In this document: positions 1-9,600 of the stretch, piece by piece
How the letters are laid out: every line of letters begins with the position of its first letter
Position numbering within the stretch: the first letter of the stretch is position 1
NCBI GenBank assembly: GCA_002723345.1
Contig: PBNV01000002.1
Location: 1 to 57,337 of the forward strand
DNA: 57,337 nucleotides
DNA from: Rhodospirillaceae bacterium
GTDB lineage: Bacteria > Pseudomonadota > Alphaproteobacteria > Rhodospirillales > UBA2165
Reading direction: 5' to 3'
Notes under the pieces: generated by a model
Told to the model about the DNA's origin: nothing
The model's database searches: none
Seen by the model: the letters and a program-made list of their open reading frames with translations, nothing else
Translations under genes and position numbers: made by a program

Positions 1-176
1 TCCCTAAGACCCGTCGCCGTGTCTTTCAGTTGCTGGATCTCGTCTGCAGAACGTTGAACCGCCTGCTGAACCGCAGCATCTTTCTCAAAAATTGCTTTCT
101 CCAGTGCGGCTCTAACCGACACGACAGTTTCCCTAAGGTGACGATTTTCTATTCCCAAATCTGTATTCAAAGTCAC
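1..176 (-). CDS. N-terminal part of a coiled-coil protein, cut by the window edge
   Basis: Reading the minus strand from a GTG at 176 gives 58 codons that run off the left edge without a stop. A GGAG lies three bases before the GTG. A TTG two codons further in (at 170) is an alternative start with more usual spacing. The residues are charged and Gln-rich with heptad-like hydrophobics (for example AALEKAIFEKDAAVQQAV), which suggests a long helical or coiled-coil protein. No signal peptide or membrane segment is seen in the visible part. The gene follows the cyclase at 336-2954 in the same direction, 159 bp downstream, so the two may be cotranscribed. The family is not recognised, and the function cannot be given from this fragment. 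Confidence 0.55.
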   Translation of the reverse strand, partial: MTLNTDLGIENRHLRETVVSVRAALEKAIFEKDAAVQQAVQRSADEIQQLKDTATGLR

Positions 177-335
177 TTACTCCAGACTAAAGTCGAACCT
201 AAAAATCTTTACCTCTATCGTTAAATCGTCATCAGTTGGGTGAATGCACAGTTTCTAGTTAAGAAGCAGACTAGATCTACATTCAGCTTATCCAAGCATG
301 AAAAATTCTCTCAAATTTTGTGCTCGAGAGTTTTC

Positions 336-2954
336 TTACTTAGTTGTTGCTATGAATACACCATCCCAATTTTCTGGAGGCGGAGAAACCTCATACTGAC
401 TGATTCTAGACTCATAAAGCTCGCACAAAACGTCTAACCTAAATCGATCGCTGGAGGCAGCTTTGACAGCTAAAAGTGGCCCCACTTCCTGACCCGCAGC
501 AGATTCCGCCTCCTCACGAACCCTTTGGATTAATTTTTTTGCCCCATCCAAATCCTGACTTCGGTAGACTCTGATCATTTCTGAAACTGTATTTTTTATT
601 GAAATAAACGCGGGATCCTTGGCTATTTCCTCATCACCCAACAAAGCATAAATTTGCAGACCAACTGTTTTCCCTTTAACTTGGATTAAATCCAGTTCAA
701 TAGTAGCGAATTCTTGAACTTGTTCGTACGTGTTAGGCCCGATTACAATGTCGACACCATAGGTCTTGGATTGGCCCTCAAGCCTGGCAGCGGTATTTAC
801 CGTATCTCCCAAAACTGAATAATCCATGCGCTGGGAGGTGCCCATATTGCCAACAACGGCCTCTCCCGAATTCAAACCCAAACCGACCTTAAGGTCCAAG
901 TGTTTTCGCCCTTCCTCTTTTGCTTCCTGCTCTAATCTAGCATTTAGCGGAGCCATCGCCTGCACCATTGCAAGCGCCGACCGGCAGCCATCCTCGGCAT
1001 GCTTTATGTCGTCCAAAGGCGCATTCCAAAAGGCCATAATGCAATCTCCCATGTATTTATCGATGGTTCCATTGCGTTCCAATATGATATCCGTCAGTGG
1101 GGTAAGAAGCTTGTTTATTAATACTGTTAAACCTTCCGCATCAAAGAGTTCAGAGATACTTGTAAAGCCCCTTACATCGCAGAAAAGCAGCGTCATTTCT
1201 CGCTTAGAGCCACCGAGGGTCAGAAGTGACGGATCTTCTACTACGCTCTCAACCATCGCCGGGGACAAATATTTACTAAAAGCATCCCGTGTTTGGCGTC
1301 GCTGAGCCTCTTCGGAAGAATAGCCCAGATATGTCAATGTTCCATAAATTATCAGTATCGCGGTAATACCAAATGCCGCGTCGATTAGAACCTTCTCCTC
1401 TGAGAACAAAAACCACGACGTAGCACCTGCAGATATGCTAACGACTGCGAAAAATAGGAGCGACCACTTGGCCCCTAAACTTGGGACCAACACTATCATT
1501 ATTAGGCCTGCGATCAGTGCCAGAGCCATCTCAGCTACATCTGCATACGCTGGTCGCGTAAGAAACTGTTGTGTAAGAACAGACTCGATAAGTTGAGCGT
1601 GTATTTCCACACCGGGAATAAAACGTTCAGTCGGCACTGTTTTGATATCGAGAAGTCCAGCCGCGGATGTTCCAATTAGCGCTATTTTACCCCGCATTTT
1701 TGCTGGATCCACGGATCCTGACAAGACGTCTTTGGCAGAAACATATTTTGACGCGTCTGATTTGCTAAAATAGGGCCACATTCGCCCATTACGATCTGTT
1801 TTTGCACCCACAGCCGCCATCGTGAGTAACGCGATTTTATCAGGGTCAAAAGGTGCTTTAGGCTTGAACTTCTTTATACGGTATTTTTTGCTGACTTTTG
1901 CAAGGGATCCACGGTGAATAAGCTTTTTTTCCCCCTGGCCCGCATCAATCTCCAGGAAAAGTAGGCGGTTATACCCGGGGTTATATGGAAGTTTTGGGAC
2001 ACTGGCGTCATCGAGTATTGCTCGTGGTATTGTGTATCTTCGCCTAGGCCCAATTTTTACTTGCTCAATGCCGGCGACCCCTCCCTGAGCGACAACGCCC
2101 CGCCTGCCAGTAGCAAGGCGCATAACCTCGATGCCCAGAGCCGGATATAAACGATCACTGTGCTTAAAAAAGGAGGGCACACGCCGTACGATGCCATCCA
2201 CCTCTGGTTCAAGTGCCAAAAGACCGTGCCCCGCCGCCATACGCTCGATTTCCGGCACATTCCTAAGAATACCGCCAACCTCCGTCACCCATTCCTGGGG
2301 TTTCGGTGCTCCCTTGGCCTGACGCTCAAAAACTCTATTTTTGAGAGGCTTCCGGTCCTGATATACTCTCTCGATTGGAAGAACAGTTTGGCCAACTACT
2401 ATCCTTTTCGCGCTTTTGATTGTCTTGCCAAAAATTGAGTCGTTTTTTGGAATCGACCTCAGTTTCGCAATGGTCTCCGGATCAAGACCAACCAGGCTTT
2501 TCACCACGTTGTCACCATTCATTCGATCGGGTTCAGCAAAAATTATGTCGAACCCAAGCACCGCGGTTCCCAACTTAAAAGCGTTTGAGACTATTTGTGC
2601 TACCTGATTTCGAGGCCAAGGCCATTGACCTACTTCCCTGAGGCTATCTTCATCTAGATCAATGATAACGATGGGGCTGTCTTTAGGAATTTCACGAGGC
2701 TTAATATTCTGATAATAATCGAAAACTTTCAATCGGACGGTCTCCAGAGGGCCCGGGTCAAAAACCCTAACAGCCATAAAAAACGAAAGTAGAGCGAGTC
2801 CAATCCAGCGAGCTTTTCCGATCTTAAATTTCCGCTGCTTTTTGTTCTCTGGCGAACCCCGCCCCTGGGTGCCGAAAACCCCGAATATTTTTTGTATCGA
2901 TAGACCCAGTATTTGGTCCAAAAGTGATAATTTTTTCGAAGGTTTTACCATCAA
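336..2954 (-). CDS. CHASE2-domain class III adenylate cyclase
   Basis: An 872-residue membrane receptor cyclase, predicted to make cAMP from ATP in response to an extracytoplasmic signal. Order seen: a short cytoplasmic N-terminus, one membrane segment at about 50-66, a CHASE2 sensor region at about 70-465, three membrane segments between about 475 and 545, then a class III catalytic domain at about 585-775. The catalytic residues are visible: metal-binding Asp593 in FCDVRGFT and Asp637 in KYMGD, the adenine-specifying pair Lys633 and Asp711, and transition-state Asn720/Arg724 in VNTAARL. The Lys/Asp pair argues for adenylate rather than guanylate cyclase. The gene is divergent from the motAB pair across a 310 bp gap. 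The ligand of the CHASE2 domain is unknown. ATG at 2954 and the next codon (also ATG) are equivalent starts. Confidence 0.93.
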   Translation of the reverse strand: MMVKPSKKLSLLDQILGLSIQKIFGVFGTQGRGSPENKKQRKFKIGKARWIGLALLSFFMAVRVFDPGPLETVRLKVFDYYQNIKPREIPKDSPIVIIDLDEDSLREVGQWPWPRNQVAQIVSNAFKLGTAVLGFDIIFAEPDRMNGDNVVKSLVGLDPETIAKLRSIPKNDSIFGKTIKSAKRIVVGQTVLPIERVYQDRKPLKNRVFERQAKGAPKPQEWVTEVGGILRNVPEIERMAAGHGLLALEPEVDGIVRRVPSFFKHSDRLYPALGIEVMRLATGRRGVVAQGGVAGIEQVKIGPRRRYTIPRAILDDASVPKLPYNPGYNRLLFLEIDAGQGEKKLIHRGSLAKVSKKYRIKKFKPKAPFDPDKIALLTMAAVGAKTDRNGRMWPYFSKSDASKYVSAKDVLSGSVDPAKMRGKIALIGTSAAGLLDIKTVPTERFIPGVEIHAQLIESVLTQQFLTRPAYADVAEMALALIAGLIMIVLVPSLGAKWSLLFFAVVSISAGATSWFLFSEEKVLIDAAFGITAILIIYGTLTYLGYSSEEAQRRQTRDAFSKYLSPAMVESVVEDPSLLTLGGSKREMTLLFCDVRGFTSISELFDAEGLTVLINKLLTPLTDIILERNGTIDKYMGDCIMAFWNAPLDDIKHAEDGCRSALAMVQAMAPLNARLEQEAKEEGRKHLDLKVGLGLNSGEAVVGNMGTSQRMDYSVLGDTVNTAARLEGQSKTYGVDIVIGPNTYEQVQEFATIELDLIQVKGKTVGLQIYALLGDEEIAKDPAFISIKNTVSEMIRVYRSQDLDGAKKLIQRVREEAESAAGQEVGPLLAVKAASSDRFRLDVLCELYESRISQYEVSPPPENWDGVFIATTK

Positions 2955-3264
2955 AATTCATCCAGGAAAAAGTTGAACCCTAATTGATCTTCACTCAAAA
3001 GATTGCCACCGCAAGCTTTGGCGTCAGCTTGACCTAAACACCCCGAGAGCGCAATATGAAGTTAAATTATTCTAATCTATTTGTTGTCGGAACTTTGACC
3101 TTCGAGACTTTGTCCGGATCGTGAGCGCGTTACATAAAAATAGGCTATGTCTCTGACAACGAACAATTAAAATTTCAATAGTTGGGCAGTCAACTCTTAA
3201 CGAAATATTTCTGATTTATACATACACTCAGAGCTTAGCTTCTATGGTTATGAGGACGTAATTA
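2955..3264. other. Divergent intergenic region, cyclase / motA
   Basis: This 310 bp gap separates the divergently transcribed cyclase and motA genes and must hold both promoters. It is AT-rich. A TATACA hexamer at 3217-3222 could be a -10 element for motA, but no convincing -35 hexamer lies 16-18 bp upstream. A GAGG at 3251-3254 serves as the ribosome binding site of motA. No small gene or strong hairpin was found. Confidence 0.4.
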
Positions 3265-4056
3265 ATGTCGATTGGTACCCTTGTAGGATTTTTTGCAGGC
3301 ATTGGCTTGTTTGTGGGTGCTATTTTTATGAGCACCGATAACTATGGCGTGTTTGTAAGTCTCTCTAGCTTTATTATCGTGGTTGGTGGCGCACTAGCGG
3401 CCTCTTTTGTGTCATATGAACTACGTTACGTCATGTTAGCCCTCAAAATGACTTACAAAATCCATGGAGCCCCGACCATTGGCCGTAATCTGATAAAAGG
3501 TGAAGTCGGCAGAATAATCAGGTGGGCTTACGTCGTTCAGAAGAGTGGTATCCCTGCGCTTGAGAGCGAGGTAAAAAAAGGCAAGGTCGACTCTTTCTTG
3601 GCATTTGGTGCAGACCTCGTCATTTCTGGTTACTCTGGAGACGACGTCAGGGAAATACTCTCAAATACGATTGAGACGACCTACGGAAGAAATACGGTGC
3701 AGGCAAAAATACTCAGTAATATTGGTGCTTGCTGCCCCGCTTTTGGTATGATCGGAACTTTGGTCGGTTTGGTAATTATGTTGGGCAACCTGAATGATCC
3801 AACAACCCTGGGTCCCAGCCTATCGATTGCCCTGATCACCACACTTTATGGCGTTCTGTTCCAACGCCTTATATTTGTTCCGACCGCAGACAAGGTCCAG
3901 CAAAGAGAGGAAATACTGCGTTTTCGTAATTACCTTGTTGCAGAGGGACTTGTGCTACTCGCTGATCAAAAAGGCCCACGCTATATCCAGGACAAAATGA
4001 ATGGATACTTGGATCCAGCGATACATTTTAACATAGATAAAGACATCAAAAAATAA
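3265..4056 (+). CDS. motA: MotA/PomA-type flagellar stator subunit
   Basis: A 263-residue inner-membrane protein of the MotA/PomA family, the stator ring that with MotB converts ion flow into flagellar torque. Four membrane segments are visible at about 1-22, 31-50, 152-173 and 184-206, with the large cytoplasmic loop between the second and third. The two functionally conserved prolines are present (Pro158 in CCPAFGMIGTLVG and Pro206 in FVPTADK). The sequence around the third helix resembles PomA of sodium-driven motors, but ion choice cannot be settled by eye. The start is supported by a GAGG 6-10 bases upstream of ATG. The motB-like gene follows 20 bp downstream. No other flagellar gene lies in the window, so use in another energised process cannot be excluded. 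Confidence 0.88.
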   Translation: MSIGTLVGFFAGIGLFVGAIFMSTDNYGVFVSLSSFIIVVGGALAASFVSYELRYVMLALKMTYKIHGAPTIGRNLIKGEVGRIIRWAYVVQKSGIPALESEVKKGKVDSFLAFGADLVISGYSGDDVREILSNTIETTYGRNTVQAKILSNIGACCPAFGMIGTLVGLVIMLGNLNDPTTLGPSLSIALITTLYGVLFQRLIFVPTADKVQQREEILRFRNYLVAEGLVLLADQKGPRYIQDKMNGYLDPAIHFNIDKDIKK

Positions 4057-4075
4057 TCATTTCACAGGTAAATCA

Positions 4076-4861
4076 ATGGCAGCCCCCCCGTCACCTCCGC
4101 CCGAGCCACCCGATGAAAGTTGGATGGCCACTTATGCGGATGCAATAACATTGCTAATGGCATTTTTTGTCCTGCTAGTTTCTTTTTCAAAAGTTGACCT
4201 AGATATGCTGGATAAGGTGGCTAACGGAGTTGCGGAGAACTTCTCAGACACACCAACTGAGTCAAAACAGAACGTTTTACAGGACGCAATCAAAGAAACC
4301 GTGATAAACGAGGGTGCTGATGATGTTGCCAAAGTGGCTACAGACGCTGTCGGAAGCATAACTCTTGAATTGGATAGTGGAGCTTTCTTTCGGCCGGGAT
4401 CAGCAGAGCTTGTGGAGCAGGCCATTCCATTTCTTGAGCAAGTATACGATGAAATTGCAACGCCTCTTTACAAGGATTTTAATATTACGGTTGAGGGCCA
4501 CACTGACGACGAACCAATTAGCACGGACCGCTTTCCCTCCAACTGGGAACTGTCTGGTAACAGGGCGGCAACGGTCGTCCGATTCTTTTTATCTGCCACC
4601 TCTCAAGATGACAGAACGGATATAAACAAACAGCCTTACGGCGTCGCTAAAAATCGCCTCAGGGCTGTAGGATACGCTGACACCCAACCGAAGATGCCTA
4701 ATCGGGACGAAGAAGGGTTCGCCATTGTTGAAAATCAACGCGCAAATCGAAGAGTTATAATACGCATAAACCGACAACCGATTTATGAAGAATTAAAGAT
4801 CCCAAAATTCAGGCGAAAATCCCGAGAGTTACGAAGAGAGTCCGTAAAAATTGAGTCATAA
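4076..4861 (+). CDS. motB: MotB-type stator subunit with OmpA-like domain
   Basis: A 261-residue partner of the MotA-like protein. After a proline-rich N-terminus there is one membrane segment (about 22-39) that starts with the key ion-binding Asp22 in TYADAITLLMAFF. A plug/linker region follows, then an OmpA-like peptidoglycan-binding domain (about 100-235) with VEGHTDDEPIS and the helix NWELSGNRAATVVRFF. In this family the C-terminal domain anchors the stator to the cell wall, and the Asp carries protons or sodium. The protein ends in a basic tail. The gene lies 20 bp after motA and is almost certainly cotranscribed. It is convergent with the MBL hydrolase, with only 29 bp between stops and no clear terminator hairpin. 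Confidence 0.88.
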   Translation: MAAPPSPPPEPPDESWMATYADAITLLMAFFVLLVSFSKVDLDMLDKVANGVAENFSDTPTESKQNVLQDAIKETVINEGADDVAKVATDAVGSITLELDSGAFFRPGSAELVEQAIPFLEQVYDEIATPLYKDFNITVEGHTDDEPISTDRFPSNWELSGNRAATVVRFFLSATSQDDRTDINKQPYGVAKNRLRAVGYADTQPKMPNRDEEGFAIVENQRANRRVIIRINRQPIYEELKIPKFRRKSRELRRESVKIES

Positions 4862-4890
4862 CGGCTTGAACATAAAAATGCCTGTGGTGC

Positions 4891-5718
4891 TCAGAGAAGT
4901 AAATCCATATTTTCCTGAATTACAAACGACTTGTCCCAAACTGCGGCAGCTTGCAAAGCAACGTTATCCATAAAGTCGTCGTCATGCTCTGGATCATGGT
5001 GGAAAATACCAAGACGTTTGACCTCGGACGCTTTGCAAAGTCTTATTCCCTCCTGCCAAGTTGAATGCCCCCACCCAATTTTTGAGGAAAACTCGTCGTC
5101 TGTGTACGTGCTATCATAGATGACAAGATCTGCCCCTTCTATGAGTGAGAGTATGTTTCGGTCCAAACTACCGGGTGTATGTTCTGTATCTGTGATCAAA
5201 CAGAACGCCTTGCCCTCGCACTCAATTCTGTAACCAGTTGCACCATTAGGATGATTTAGCGGCGCGGTCAAAACCCTCACCTTTGCTGTTTTGCCGATAT
5301 CAAGGACATCTCCCGCGCTAAAATCGTTGAAACTTAGTCGTGCCTTCATCGCGTCCAAGGGCACAGGAAACATTGGATTGTCCATTTGGCTCTCCATAAC
5401 ATTCTGCACCCCCCCCTTATCCATAAGGTGACCAGCGTAAACATCGAACTGGTACGCGGGATTAAATGCGGGCGCGAAAAAAGGGAAACCGTTAATATGA
5501 TCCCAATGTGTGTGTGTTAATAGTATATCGCAATGCTCAAAATCCGTAGTTGTCAGATGTTGGCCTAAATTGCGAATGCCTGTTCCACAATCCAATATGA
5601 ACTTTTGATTGCCTGCATCCACCTCGAGACAGGTGGTATTGCCCCCATATTTCAAATGTGTCGGGGCTGGACAAGCAATGCTCCCGCGACAACCCCAAAT
5701 TTTTACTCTGATTGACAT
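4891..5718 (-). CDS. MBL-fold metallo-hydrolase (PhnP / cyclic phosphodiesterase-like)
   Basis: A metallo-beta-lactamase-fold hydrolase of about 275 residues. The fold starts with KIWGCRGSIACPAP and YGGNTTCLEVDAG. The metal site is visible as HTHWDHINGF, then later ITDTEHT, YDSTYTDDEF, GWGHSTW and FHHDPEHDDD. Relatives include PhnP-type cyclic phosphodiesterases and many uncharacterised hydrolases; the exact substrate is unknown. I chose ATG at 5718, where the typical family N-terminus begins. In-frame ATGs at 5754 and 5775 would add 12 or 19 residues; a GAGG sits 14 bases before the 5718 start, a little far. Location next to an adenylate cyclase makes a cyclic-nucleotide substrate an attractive but unproven idea. 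Confidence 0.82.
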   Translation of the reverse strand: MSIRVKIWGCRGSIACPAPTHLKYGGNTTCLEVDAGNQKFILDCGTGIRNLGQHLTTTDFEHCDILLTHTHWDHINGFPFFAPAFNPAYQFDVYAGHLMDKGGVQNVMESQMDNPMFPVPLDAMKARLSFNDFSAGDVLDIGKTAKVRVLTAPLNHPNGATGYRIECEGKAFCLITDTEHTPGSLDRNILSLIEGADLVIYDSTYTDDEFSSKIGWGHSTWQEGIRLCKASEVKRLGIFHHDPEHDDDFMDNVALQAAAVWDKSFVIQENMDLLL

Positions 5719-5989
5719 AGGCTTAAATCTGTCCTCAGCCCAGCGAAAAACCATGGCATCTTTGGTCGCTATCAAACATTCTACAGTTTGTCAGTCTCTC
5801 ACAAACCATATTTTCTCCCTCATCAAAGATACATTTAAGCCATCCAGGCCCTGGCACAAACAAGCCATTAGAATATCAGGGCTTCGTCTTACAACACCAA
5901 CCTCCCGATCTTTTTAATACCGAGACAGAAGGCTATCAAAACGCCACGAGAGAACTGTAGATCACACCTACTCGCTCATGACAACGAAA

Positions 5990-6217
5990 TCAATTGTGGT
6001 TATTAGATATCTCCCTCAGGTACCAGTCTCTCCGACTATTGGCGTTAAACAATAAATTAACCGCCCATGACAACAAATTTCGGGAGCTAGCTTCGATCTC
6101 CCTCGGATTGACCTCTGTGGGGTCCTCCGAATACAGGCTCGATCTCAGATCAATCCCTTTATCAAATAGTTTGGGTAGCCCTCTAATTTCACCTGAATTT
6201 TCTCTGGGCCTCACCAA
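5990..6217 (-). CDS. Possible small hypothetical protein
   Basis: A weak candidate. The frame from a GTG at 6217 encodes 75 residues, is charged and not low-complexity, and ends in DWYLREISNNHN. The same frame stays open a few codons upstream of the GTG, to a stop, giving a Lys-rich start (KVKKIKDL). No clear ribosome binding site is seen and no family is recognised. It could be a small gene, a decayed remnant of a larger one, or chance. It lies in the gap between the MBL hydrolase and gltB. Confidence 0.22.
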   Translation of the reverse strand: MVRPRENSGEIRGLPKLFDKGIDLRSSLYSEDPTEVNPREIEASSRNLLSWAVNLLFNANSRRDWYLREISNNHN

Positions 6218-6361
6218 ATCCTTGATTTTCTTGACCTTTGCCCATCACTACTGAAAACTACATGCCCTCTACTTCTTACACACCAATTTCAATAACTAAG
6301 ATGAAAAACGCTTCAAATGCGTGACGACCTGCTATCAATCCAGTATGCTTTGTTGTTGCAA

Positions 6362-6455
6362 ATACCCGTTAGCAGGGCTTAACGGTCTTGGCCTCTGGTT
6401 GATTAGTTATCCGTTGAACGGGTGGGGCCTAAAGTGGCTCTGCCTTGGCGGGTAT
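6362..6455 (+). other. Inverted-repeat-rich segment in gltB upstream region
   Basis: ATACCCG at 6362-6368 is exactly complementary to CGGGTAT at 6449-6455. Inside it AACGG at 6381-6385 can pair with CCGTT at 6411-6415. A short hairpin (CTCCA/TGGAG, 6462-6476) follows. This could fold as a multi-stem leader or small RNA, but it matches no RNA class I recognise (not tmRNA, RNase P, SRP or a common riboswitch). Confidence 0.25.
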
Positions 6456-6566
6456 CTTGACCTCCAAAACCTGGAGAGATCATCAGAACAATGGCGGAGC
6501 GCCGAATCGGTGCTGGCCTTCAACTGCACAGCACGGATAACAACGGTGCGGTTTAAGAACGGATAT

Positions 6567-6581
6567 TGGCACCCCCTTGCA
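6567..6581 (+). promoter_or_regulatory. Sigma-54-like element upstream of gltB
   Basis: TGGCAC at 6567-6572 and TTGCA at 6577-6581 match the two halves of a sigma-54 promoter about 57 bp before the gltB start. The distance between the invariant GG and GC is 9 bp, one less than the canonical 10, so activity is doubtful. Nitrogen-dependent sigma-54 control of gltBD would make biological sense. The element overlaps a hairpin at 6574-6599. Confidence 0.35.
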
Positions 6582-6599
6582 GGGGAATTCTGCAAAGGG
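6574..6599 (+). other. Leader hairpin before gltB
   Basis: CCCTTGCAG (6574-6582) pairs with CTGCAAAGGG (6590-6599), with one bulged base and a GGGAATT loop. No T-run follows, so it is not a standard terminator. It may be an mRNA leader stem or simply overlap the promoter-like element. Confidence 0.3.
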
Positions 6600-6637
6600 T
6601 TGACAGGCGAAAGATTAGCAACAACTGAACGTGGAAT

Positions 6638-9600
6638 ATGTTTAAAAGCGGATTACCAGGTCAGCAGGGTCTTTATGATCCTGCGAATGAGCACGATAAC
6701 TGTGGTATTGGTTTTGTTGCCGATATTAAGAATCGCAAGAGCCATGATATCGTCAAGAACGGATTGACCATTCTCGACAACCTAACCCATCGGGGAGCTG
6801 CTGGAGCTGACCCCTTGACTGGGGATGGATCGGGCATCCTTATCCAGATCCCAGATCGATTTTACCGAGAGGAATGTAGCGCCCTGGGTTTTGATTTGCC
6901 TGAAGTGGGTTCGTACGGCGTGGGCATGATTTATCTCCCACAAGGAGAAAAAGCTCGAACGGAGTGTGAGTGTCTGATCGAGCAACTCGTTGCGGAAGAA
7001 GGACAGACGCTATTGGGTTGGCGCGACACGCCCACAGACAATTCCGTGCTTAGCGAGGCTGTGCGAGAGATCGAACCCTTTGTCCGTCAAGTTTTTATCG
7101 GTCGCGGGAACAACTGCAAAGATACCAACGCCTTTGAACGCAAGCTGTTCATAATTAGAAAACAGACGCACATTAGAGTGCGAGAGTGCAACCTGGCCGG
7201 AGAGGAGAGTTTCTATATCCCAACTCTGTCGGCACGAACCATTTGCTTCAAGGGAATGATGCTATCGGACAGGGTGTCCGCCTACTTTACGGATTTGAAC
7301 GACTCTCGGGTAGAGTCGGCGTTAGCCCTTGTCCACCAGAGATTTTCCACAAATACATTTCCGTCTTGGGAATTGGCTCAGCCCTTCCGATATTTATGTC
7401 ACAACGGTGAAATAAATACGGTCCGCGGTAATATTAATTGGATGGCCGCTCGTCGCCACAATATGAGTTCAACGTTACTCGGCGACGACCTCGACAAGTT
7501 GTGGCCGCTGATAGGCGACGGCAACTCGGACTCCGCGACGTTTGATAACGCCCTGGAGCTGTTGGTGGCTGGCGGATATTCATTATCCCACGCAATGATG
7601 TTAATGATACCCGAGGCCTGGAACGACAACCCGCTTATGGATCAGGAACGTCGAGCGTTTTACGAGTACAACGCTGCCCTGATGGAGCCTTGGGACGGCC
7701 CGGCAGCTGTAGCTTTCACTGATGGTCGGCAGATAGGGGCCACACTTGACCGTAATGGTCTTCGGCCAGCACGCTACATTAGAACGTCTGATGATCTAGT
7801 GGTAATGGGCTCTGAGGTTGGGGCGCTTCGAATCCCAGACGACAAAATTGTTGAAAAGTGGCGCCTGCAGCCAGGAAAGATGTTTCTAATTGATCTCGAA
7901 GAGGGCCGGATTATCGATGACGAAGAGCTCAAGGCGAGCTTGTCGAGGGCACATCCTTATCAAAGCTGGCTCAACGCCACGCAAATAGTTCTCGAGGACC
8001 TTCCGGTTGAAGCCGAAGTTAAAGCACCAGACGAACAAACTTTGCTCGACCGTCAACAGGCATTTGGCTACACCCAGGAAGACATCAAATTTTTCCTCCT
8101 ACCGATGGCGAGTAGCGGACAGGACCCCGTGGGATCGATGGGGCGGGATATCCCGCACGCTGTCCTCTCAGACCGACCGAAGTTACTGTACGATTACTTC
8201 AAGCAAAGCTTTGCCCAGGTGACGAATCCGCCCATTGATCCTATCCGGGAAGAATTGGTGATGTCGCTGGTTTCATTGATCGGACCTCGGCCTAATCTAC
8301 TGGACATTGATTCCGGGGGATCACATATGAGGTTGGAAGTCCGTCAGCCGATCCTCACCAACGAAGATCTTGAAAAAATCCGGCACATCGATAGCCGAGG
8401 AAAAACGTTTAAATCCATCACACTTGACATGAGCTACTCGGTTTCCAAGGGTGCTGTCGGAATGAAGCCGGCTTTAGAGCAACTTTGCGCAGACGCGCAG
8501 AGAGCGGTGTTGGACGGTTACAATATTCTCATCATTTCAGACCGCGCAATTGATGACGGAAAAGTTGCTATCCCGGCGCTTTTGGCGACCGGCGCGGTTC
8601 ATCATCATCTCATTCGCGAGGGGCTTCGGACCGAATCGGGGCTTGTCGTTGAGACAGGTGAAGCCCGCCAAGTCCACGATTTCTGCTTGCTTGCCGGCTA
8701 TGGCGCGGAAGCGATCAACCCCTATCTCGCTTTTGACTCGATTACCGATGTGCGCGATCAGCTTCCTGATGACGTGTCTATTGCGGATGCCCATACCCGC
8801 TATATCAAGGCCATTGACAAGGGGATGCTGAAGGTCATGTCTAAAATGGGTATATCGACCTATCAGTCCTATTGTGGCGCTCAGATATTCGATGCGGTCG
8901 GTTTATCTTCACAGTTTATTGCCTCTTATTTCACTAATACAGCATCCGCCATCGAAGGCGTCGGACTGGAGGAGATTGCGCAGGAAACCGTCAACCGACA
9001 CCAGGCCGCCTTTGGTGATGATCCCGTGCTTCGGGACCACTTGGATGTTGGCGGAGAACTCTCCTACCGTATTCGCGGTGAGGCGCATATGTGGTCACCA
9101 GACACAATCTCTAAACTTCAGCATTCAGCGCGACTGAATTCCCAAGAAATTTACGACCAGTACGCGGCTGAGATGAACGACCAAAGCCGCAAACTGAAAA
9201 ATCTCCGGGGACTACTTGATTTTAAATTTGACGGAAACACCGTCCCACTGGATGAAGTGGAACCGGCCTCAGAAATCGTTAAACGGTTCGTTTCCGGGGC
9301 GATGTCATTTGGTTCAATCTCTTTTGAAGCGCACACGAATCTCGCCATCGCAATGAATCGGATCGGGGGTAAGTCGAACACTGGAGAGGGGGGCGAGCAA
9401 CCGGAGCGGTTTGAGGTGCTGGCGAACGGCGACACGATGCGGTCTGCTATCAAACAGGTGGCATCTGGCCGCTTCGGCGTGACGACGGAATATCTCCGCA
9501 ATTCAGATGAAATTCAGATAAAAATGGCTCAAGGCGCGAAACCCGGTGAAGGTGGCCAGTTACCGGGACATAAGGTCGACGAAACTATAGCGCGTGTGCG

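Larger units (their letters stand above)
5719..6637. other. Long gap upstream of gltB
   Basis: About 900 bp without a convincing gene. The left half (to about 6260) is AT-rich and contains one weak minus-strand reading frame at 5990-6217. The right half (6300-6637) is the presumed gltB leader, with two dyads and a sigma-54-like element listed separately. Forward frames crossing this region, such as 6321-6767, are low-complexity and run out of phase into gltB, so I do not call them. Confidence 0.5.

Noticed and set aside
826..1305. 159-codon forward frame inside the cyclase gene
   Set aside because: Antisense shadow of the cyclase catalytic domain with Ser/Arg-rich content; the minus-strand gene has all motifs.
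6530..6552. NtrC site upstream of gltB (GCAC...GTGC)
   Set aside because: The half-sites GCAC and GTGC are 11 bp apart instead of about 7.
6360..6600. tmRNA, RNase P RNA, SRP RNA, 6S RNA or common riboswitch
   Set aside because: None of the conserved sequence blocks of these RNAs could be found.
6321..6767. 148-codon forward frame running into gltB
   Set aside because: Out of phase with gltB, Cys/Leu-rich and crossing leader dyads; no ribosome binding site.
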